From the NCBI RefSeq assembly GCF_001522545.3, contig NC_031776.1, positions 31,324,709 to 31,388,708 on the forward strand: DNA of 64,000 nucleotides, written 5' to 3'. Positions 57,673 through 64,000 of the stretch are shown here, piece by piece (position 1 is the stretch's first letter; the number at the start of each line of letters is the position of its first letter). The position numbers and the translations under genes are program-made. Under the pieces are notes generated by a model. It ran no database searches. It worked only from the letters and a program-made list of their open reading frames with translations, and was not told the DNA's origin. The stretch is from Parus major. Taxonomy: Eukaryota; Chordata; Aves; Passeriformes; Paridae.

Positions 57673-57884
57673 TTACATTTTACTACTAAGTTCCATGTGT
57701 GATTGTTTATGGGATCTTTTGGACAATTTTCCATATTTGTATGCAAAAAGAGCCAAGCTCAGTGCTCCAACTGCAGAAAGAGCAAAAAGCACATAGAGTG
57801 CTATTTCTGCATCTTGGGATGTCAAATCCAATCCCAAAAAGCACACGATGTCAGCTGTTCCTGGAGTGGGGTCTGTTGGTGTCA
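57673..57884 (-). CDS. LCT: LCT terminal exon: membrane anchor and tail
   Basis: The minus-strand acceptor is cccattcag before 57884; the stop is TAA at 57675-57673. It encodes [13 protein letters not shown], the hydrophobic helix [20 protein letters not shown] and a basic tail [13 protein letters not shown] ending SSKM. The tail end differs from the human one. Confidence 0.95.
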
Positions 57885-60800
57885 CTGAATGGGAAAAACA
57901 ATGAGAAAGTGTTAGTGCAGAGCCTTGGGGAACTGTTCCATGCAGGTGTGAGTGCTGCTGTTTGCTGCATCCACCAGGCTTTTAACTGTGTTCAGTACTC
58001 TGGCAGGAGCTGTAATTCTGGGGATCAGGGATTGATACAGTTCTAGCTCAGAGTAAAGGCACAGCTGAGGCTGACAGTGCAATTCCTGATAGTAATGGTG
58101 ATTCTCATTCCCAAATCCCCACATTAACACTGGTTGCTTTTCATTGCACTACTCCAGTTGAGAAGACAGAAATAGTGATAAAAGATCACTATTTCCAAAG
58201 CCATAACCAAAACAAAGATTTGGTATAAAGTATTCAAAGTATAAAGTATTCATTTTTTTTCTAAACAATCTTGTGGGAGTATTGAATCTGTGTGGTTTGG
58301 AAAATATCTTGTCAGTTCTGCCCTTCAGAACAGGGCAGTTCTGTTGGAGAAAAGTCTAATGGAATAACTTTTGCTACATTTTTAAGATAGGCATGTGTTG
58401 AGGTGCTCTTGCACAAGGTTTAGCTGCTAGTCTGATTTTGCATAGGGAAGTGACATTGACTGACTTAAAAAAATACTTAATAAATAATAGAATATTTAAT
58501 ACTGAATAAAAATACTTTAAAAAATACTGCAGAAAATGGTGGTGTCTCTAAAAACCTTAGACTATGGAATTTTTGGGATTAGGATTAGATGCAAACACAC
58601 AAGCACCATTTCTGCTGCATCACTTACCTTCTGGCTTCTGTTCCAGACAGGGATGTGGGCCCGTTGCTGGGTCTGGAAATCCATTGCAGTTTATGATCTG
58701 TGAGTAATACTTGGCTGAGGCCTTGGGGCGCCGTGGCAAGGCAGGGTCTGAGAAATTCACATGGTAGAGGCCAAACTTCTCCTCATAACCTGCTGCCCAC
58801 TCGAGGTTGTCCATCAGTGTCCACGCAGTGTAGCCCCGTAAGTCGACACCGTCGAGTACAATGGCTGCAGGCAGGAGCAGAGAGGAGAGAGAACAGGTCA
58901 GTGGTTCTGAACCCCAGAGCAGGAAGGTGCTCCAGAACATCCACACATGGCACACAGAGAGGTTCTTGCCACTTGGGACTCATTGGTTTTGTTCTCCCTA
59001 TTCCCACCTCTCTCCTGCCTTGACTTGCCTCAGCTGCTTTGAGGTAGCTCAGCTGCCAAGTTAGAGCCAACAAGTAGCCAGGGTAGTTCACTCAGTGCCC
59101 AGGACTGGACACTGCTTTTCTCTGCTCCAAAAATCAAAGCTTTTGTGCAACAACCAAACATTTAGGAATAGAGAAGGAAACCCATTAAAGTGCAACCCAT
59201 TGCCTAAACAAGTGTTTGTGGGGCCTTGCTGCTACAAGGCAGTAAAAGTCTAAACACCTGGCTGTTCCAGTACATCACAAAAGCAAACTGAAAAAGCCCT
59301 TTCCTGAAGTTGTTTGACCACTGCTGTAACTGAAACCAGTTTGGGGGTTGGGTTTTTAGTGTTGTTTTTAAAAAAGATGCTGTTTTTAGACACAGCAGTA
59401 GTCAAGACTAGAAGGAGTTAAGGAGTTCATCAGGTACTAATACCTTCTTTCAGGAGGTGCAGCAAATCAGGGAACCTGCAGGTTATCCCACTAAACCCAG
59501 GGTTTGTTCTTCCTTTAGATCTTCTTTCCTGGCACATTTTTGACTATCTGTGGACAGTTTTTGGCAAACCCAAAGGCTCTTTGAAATGGATTCAGTAAGC
59601 CCATGTAATCGTGTAACTTGCAAGTGTGATGGCAGTGGTCTTTCAGCTCTTTACAGCTTGCTTTACACACATCAATCTTGTGGTAAAGCCACTGCTGCTC
59701 TCTAGAGCTCTGGGTGACCAGATGTCAATAATCACTCTTACCTTTGAGTGCCTCATTAATGTAGGTGCGAAAGTAATGCATTCTCCAAGTGTCATTGAAT
59801 TGAAAGGCTCCCCTCTCTGAGACCCCATTTTCAGTCACATAAATGGGAGGGTTGTTGTACTCTTCCTTTATCCACCTGAGGATCTTCCTGAATCCAAAGG
59901 GTGTCACCTTCAGCCAGAGGGAACCGGAGCTCGGCCAGCTGCGGTCAGTCACTGTGGCTACGCCCCTGTGGAGGAGGACACTGCTCAGGGCCAGTCCCAG
60001 TGCCAGGCACCTCTCTGCCCAGGGTTGAGGTGCTGCTGCTGTTGCTGCTGCTCACAAGCCTAAAAACACTTCTCATGCTTTGATTTACAATAACACTGTG
60101 TAAATCAGCTGTGCCTGACGATGTGATGTTGATTCCAAATCTTTGTATACAACACCATTTCTACTTTTCAAGGCATAATGCAGTGCTTGAGCATGCAAAT
60201 TTACACTTTATATTACATGTAGATTCCTACATGTAATGAGCCCACTCTCCTACAGGGTTAAATTATAAGGGGCTGGGATCTAGCAGCAAAGGAAAGTTAC
60301 AACAATTTCATCTATTCCCTGTGGAAACATTTTGGAAAGGAGACAATTTCACCTCCATGTGTGGTCCCCACCAGTACCTGAATTCTCATTAGAAAAACTA
60401 GTAAACTCCTGTTGTTTACTTTTACAAGTTGAAGAATGAAATTAGCATCTAAATAAAAAATCTTGACTTAATCTATACTTAACCATGAAGTGATTTAGCT
60501 ATTTAGACTTTGAACCTACATTTATCCAATGCAGTGAGGGACCTAAACCTGTTTAACAGCAAACCAGGGTAACACCTCACAGTTTAAATGGCAGATTGAA
60601 GGCAATATGATAAATTATGATAATTTTATGATAAATAAAAACAAAGGAAATATGATAATTTTTTTTATCACCTCATGTCTAAGAGAGAGGCTGTTGCTGG
60701 ACTTTTGTGAAAATAACAGGACCTCGGGTACTGCCTGGTTATATTATCCCTAGTATTGGTTTACAACAGCTTAAAACACCTATCTCACAGCTTTATTTGC

Positions 60801-63800
60801 TATAATTTTACACTTGTCAGTTAACCCAGGCTCCAGCTGTGCAGATTTTACTTGAACAATAATTTAACTTCATCTCTTACCTATCAGAGTCATATGACAT
60901 AACACCCTTAGGATAGTTTAGGTTGTATGTTAAAACTGTGGTATAATGATTTAGACCAAAATAGTCATATGTGCCTTTAATTCTTTGTTTTTCACTTTCA
61001 GTAAATTCTGGAAGTCTGCAAGAGAAAACAGAGAATACACTTTGCACACACTCCATGGGTAATGCTGGGATCCCTGGTACCAGCACCACAAGCACAAGAA
61101 GAGAAAGTGGGAATGAAAAACAATAAATGTAACTGAGAAGAACCAATGAGTTCAGTATATAGTGTTAAGAAAAGTTAAATGAATTTACCACAGGCATCAG
61201 ATAAAGTACTGTGGCTAATGCAGGGCAGTTACTGTATCACTGAGCTGACAATTTATTATCCCAAAGATGTATTAGCCAATTTAGTTTGCAAGAGAGGTAA
61301 AGACAGGGAATAGGCAAAGCCCCCCACCTGGATTGGAAATAATTGACCTTTAAGGTCCCCTCCAACACAAACCATTCTGTGATTCTCTGAAAACGTACAC
61401 TAGAATTTTTCTGTAAGGATACAAATAAGCCTTTTTTACAGTAATACTGGAATAGAATCATTGAAATGTATAATTTCTGTAAGAAAAGCATGTTTCAGCA
61501 CAGCCAGTGAAACAAAAGCAGGTGTGTGCCTGGGCTCTTACCGGGATTTGCTCAGGCCCTGAGCCAGACTTCGTTCCCGAATCCTTCTTTTCATCACTTC
61601 ATTATAATCACCATTTTTGAAAATGGGGTGAGCAAACCAACCTAGAAAAAACTAAACCAGGAAATAAGGGAGGATAAATTATATATCAAAACATGGGATT
61701 TAGCCATTCCTCTGTCATGTGCTGCTTTATAGGTGATACCTAAATTTATATCAGGCACATGGAGATACAAAGGGATGCCCATATAACAGCAGTAAATTTA
61801 ATAAGCTTTTGTCACTGCAACCATACTTTGTCTCATTTCTGTTGCATTCTTGATCAGCCCCCATAAGGGGATACATTTCCTTGCAGTGATGCCTCTGCCT
61901 CACTGTTTTATTTCAGTGAGATGCTGACCTGTGTCTGGGCACATCCAGCACGGGAAGAGGGGGTGTCACCTGGAGCAGCAGGGGGAGCTGTGACCAGGGG
62001 TCTCTGTACCTGCATGAGTCGTGTGGCAGCTTCGATATCTGCCTGGCTGTGTGGGTTGCGTGGTTCTGCCCAGTCAGAGTTGATGGTGATGGAGATGAGC
62101 CCTCCCTGCTTGGCCCGGTAGGTCTCGTTGTAAAGGTGCCAGGCCTCCGCGTGTGCCTTGATCAGGTTGTGTCCCACCACGTAGGGAGCACGTCCCGGCC
62201 GAACCGAGACACCTGCGGGGACAGGGACAGCTCAGGCAGCGGAGCAGCACTTCCCAGCCCTCTCATGGCTGCTTCCCAGGTTAACACAGCCCCATGGCAC
62301 CCAGAACTGCCCCTGGTAAAGGAATGAACGAGCAACACCTGGAGCCCCACGCCCAGCCTGGAATCAGTGCCAGGCAGAGGCAGCTGAAGGAGCAGCTCCC
62401 CACGGGAAGGCTGTGCGAGCAGGATCCTGCACCGGCCCCTCCTCCCTCGGCAGCGGGACACGGACTGCCAGCCCTGGCAACAGGCTGCTGCTGCCAGTTT
62501 GGAAAGCAGAAAGCTGTGTGTTCAGGTCAGCTCACATCCCCTCTCTCTTGGTTCTACCCTGCTGCTGAGCTGGATCTTCTTTCAGCTCTAACTCATCTCC
62601 ACAGTCCCTGAAGCTGGTCTGGAAATAAGGTCTGTTCCAGGCAACAAGTGTAATCCAGACTTGGAGGTGACAGGAAGAGTGAAAGAAGGACCTGTTCATC
62701 ACACCACAGCAATCCAAACCCCATCTATCCACAGCACACAATTTTCCTTGTTCTACCGTTGTAAGCCCTAAGGAACTACTCTGCTGCAATATAAAATAAT
62801 TGTGCTGACAGTGCCATGAGGGCTCTGAGGTTATGCCCAGCAGTCTTACCTGGTGCAGCTGTGCCAACGCCATAGCCAAGATAGGCAGTATTGTAGGGTT
62901 CATTGAGGGTTATCCAAAATTTCACTTTATCTCCCAGCCTCTGGAAAAGGACCTCAGCATATTCCTTAAATCTCTGAACTATAGCATCATTCTCCCACCC
63001 ACCGAGGTCCTGCAGCGCCTGTGGGAGGTCCCAGTGATAGAGAGTTACCTGTGGGGAAGGACAGGAGGACAAAGGACTCAACCAGTCATTCTCACAGTAA
63101 CTCAGATTCATTTAAGACCACAAACTGTGCTTTGATCTGCAGTTACCTGCTCCTAATGTAGTTTGATGTTGTAGTGATCACCCATGCACTCCATAAAATA
63201 CATTTTTGCCAGTTTCTTTAGGGACTGCCTAATGGTGAAGATGAAGCTTTTAGCAAAAACCACCTTATGACAGCAAGAACTCCTCAGTGAAGAACTGCTC
63301 CACCTGCACTGACTCTCAGGTGAAATACAATCCACCAGAACACCTGTCTGGGCTGGTACAGGGGTATGAGGACAGCTCAGAGACACTCAACAGTGCTGAA
63401 AGAGCTGATTGATGCAGGGTTGAGGTCACCATCCATGGTATGTGACAAATAACACTGATCAGTGGAGCTTCCTGACTCCCAGAAAAAGAATAAAGTTGTA
63501 TCTATCTCTAAGAAAGGCAAGAAGGAAGATCCCAGGAGTGATGTTAGTCAGTCTCACCCCAGTGTCTGAACCATGCCTGCATAGGTCCTGTGGAATCTAT
63601 TTCCAAGGTGAAGGGACAAGAAGGCAGTTGGAAACAGCCAGCAGTAAGTTTACCGTGGTCTTTCTGGGTAGTAATTTCAACATACCTCTACATTCCAAGT
63701 TCATTTGCTCATGCAATACCCCATGTTTCTTCCCATAATGAATTGAAAAAACATGAAAAACAGTTTCTGTGTGAAGGAGGGTATGGATGGAAACACCCAC

Positions 63801-64000
63801 GTTGCTCTGAGCATCAGATTTGGGGGTTGCTATTTTTTAGTTACCTGAAGTTTACTGGGTGTAGTTACCTGAGGAACAATGTTGGCTGCCAGAAGGGCAT
63901 CGATCAGCCTTTCATAGTAGTTGAGTCCCTTTTCATTGATGTACCTGGTGGTCCCATCTGGGAGAACTCGGGACCAGGAGATTGAAAAGCGGTAGTGAGA
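57673..64000 (-). CDS. LCT: LCT (lactase-phlorizin hydrolase), C-terminal eight exons, partial
   Basis: Minus-strand join, in transcript order: 64000-63869 (partial), 63048-62850, 62212-62010, 61651-61542, 61015-60881, 59965-59742, 58864-58628, 57884-57673. They give 483 codons plus TAA in phase, matching human residues about 1445-1927. Seen: family GH1 motifs [10 protein letters not shown], the acid/base Glu in WITLNEP, and the nucleophile Glu in YVTENGV. A linker follows, then one transmembrane segment (about in-window residues 439-458, [20 protein letters not shown]) and a short basic cytoplasmic tail. Family knowledge: LPH is a type I brush-border protein with four GH1-like repeats. The last repeat carries lactase activity and the preceding repeat hydrolyses phlorizin and other glucosides. 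The preceding exons, and MCM6 by synteny, should lie to the right of the window. Confidence 0.96.
58628..58864 (-). CDS. LCT: LCT exon: end of GH1 domain IV
   Basis: The acceptor is tgcctgcag and the donor is gtaagt at 58627. It encodes [40 protein letters not shown] and [17 protein letters not shown]. The LMDNLEW block is the conserved aglycone/glycone-binding end of GH1 domains. Confidence 0.96.
59742..59965 (-). CDS. LCT: LCT exon: catalytic nucleophile
   Basis: The acceptor is cctccacag and the donor is gtaaga at 59741. It encodes [20 protein letters not shown], then [14 protein letters not shown], where the Glu of TENG is the GH1 nucleophile, and [11 protein letters not shown]. Confidence 0.96.
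60881..61015 (-). CDS. LCT: LCT exon: LPEFTESE...[11 protein letters not shown]
   Basis: The acceptor is ctcttgcag and the donor is gtaaga at 60880. It encodes [20 protein letters not shown] then [20 protein letters not shown]. The FGLNHYTT block is typical of GH1. Confidence 0.96.
61318..61388 (+). mobile_element. Short CR1 LINE tail in LCT intron
   Basis: Carries the CR1 end text: tggaaataattgacctttaa, ggtcccctccaacacaaacc and attctgtgattctctg. It is antisense to LCT and only the last ~70 bases remain. Confidence 0.75.
61542..61651 (-). CDS. LCT: LCT exon: [11 protein letters not shown] segment
   Basis: The border was set by phase and homology: the acceptor ggtttag before 61651 gives [21 protein letters not shown] nearer TAG at 61643-61641 would cut 10 nt and shift the frame. 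The donor is gtaaga at 61541. It includes [10 protein letters not shown]. Confidence 0.92.
62010..62212 (-). CDS. LCT: LCT exon: [16 protein letters not shown] segment
   Basis: The acceptor is ccccgcag and the donor is gtacag at 62009. It encodes [37 protein letters not shown] and [15 protein letters not shown]. It ends in phase 0 at LMQ. Confidence 0.96.
62850..63048 (-). CDS. LCT: LCT exon: catalytic acid/base (NEP)
   Basis: The acceptor is tccccacag and the donor is gtaaga at 62849. It encodes [20 protein letters not shown] and [20 protein letters not shown]. The Glu of TLNEP is the GH1 acid/base residue. Confidence 0.97.
63869..64000 (-). CDS. LCT: LCT exon, partial at window edge
   Basis: It runs off the right edge. 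It encodes [40 protein letters not shown] and IVPQ; the donor is gtaact at 63868. [10 protein letters not shown] is a GH1 hallmark near the start of the barrel. Confidence 0.95.

Noticed and set aside
61542..61641. LCT exon starting at 61641 after the nearer TAG
   Set aside because: It gives the wrong phase after the previous exon, which ends in phase 0, and loses the FFL residues that align with the human QFMGGWF region.

Overview
This is vertebrate nuclear DNA, most likely from a bird. The genes are split into short exons with GT-AG introns. Several repeats look like avian CR1 LINE tails, and two are LTRs of a type common in birds. The gene order R3HDM1 - UBXN4 - LCT is the same microsynteny as human 2q21.3. 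Gene names come from recognising the translated exons. Exon borders were set by splice sites, and reading phase was carried across every junction. All three coding models stay open and end in a proper stop.

Positions 1-35,570 (+ strand) hold the 3' part of R3HDM1. Twenty-two coding exons (1937 to 34494) give 1,033 residues: an R3H domain, a SUZ domain, a long Gln/Pro/Ser/Tyr-rich region and a conserved C-terminal block. The N-terminal exons lie to the left of the window. One intron carries the miR-128-1 hairpin (21283-21364). Another intron holds an antisense exon-like open block (5260-5388) that I could not assign. Two in-frame exons (15108-15209 and 27403-27570) look like cassettes.

Positions 35,570-42,260 are intergenic, with no supported gene. 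The right end carries two reverse-oriented CR1 tails that run up to a CpG island.

Positions 42,260-57,105 (+ strand) hold the complete UBXN4 gene: CpG-island promoter, 13 coding exons and 507 codons plus stop. It includes a 29-nt microexon and one GC-AG intron. The 5.4-kb first intron is filled with CR1 and LTR repeats.

Positions 57,673-64,000 (- strand) hold the last eight coding exons of LCT (lactase-phlorizin hydrolase). They cover most of the fourth glycosidase domain, both catalytic glutamates, the membrane anchor and the cytoplasmic tail. UBXN4 and LCT converge tail to tail, about 0.57 kb apart.

The genes do not form a pathway. R3HDM1 is a predicted RNA-binding protein and microRNA host, UBXN4 is an ER-membrane adaptor for p97/VCP in ER-associated degradation, and LCT is an intestinal brush-border beta-glycosidase. 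What links them is conserved neighbourhood.
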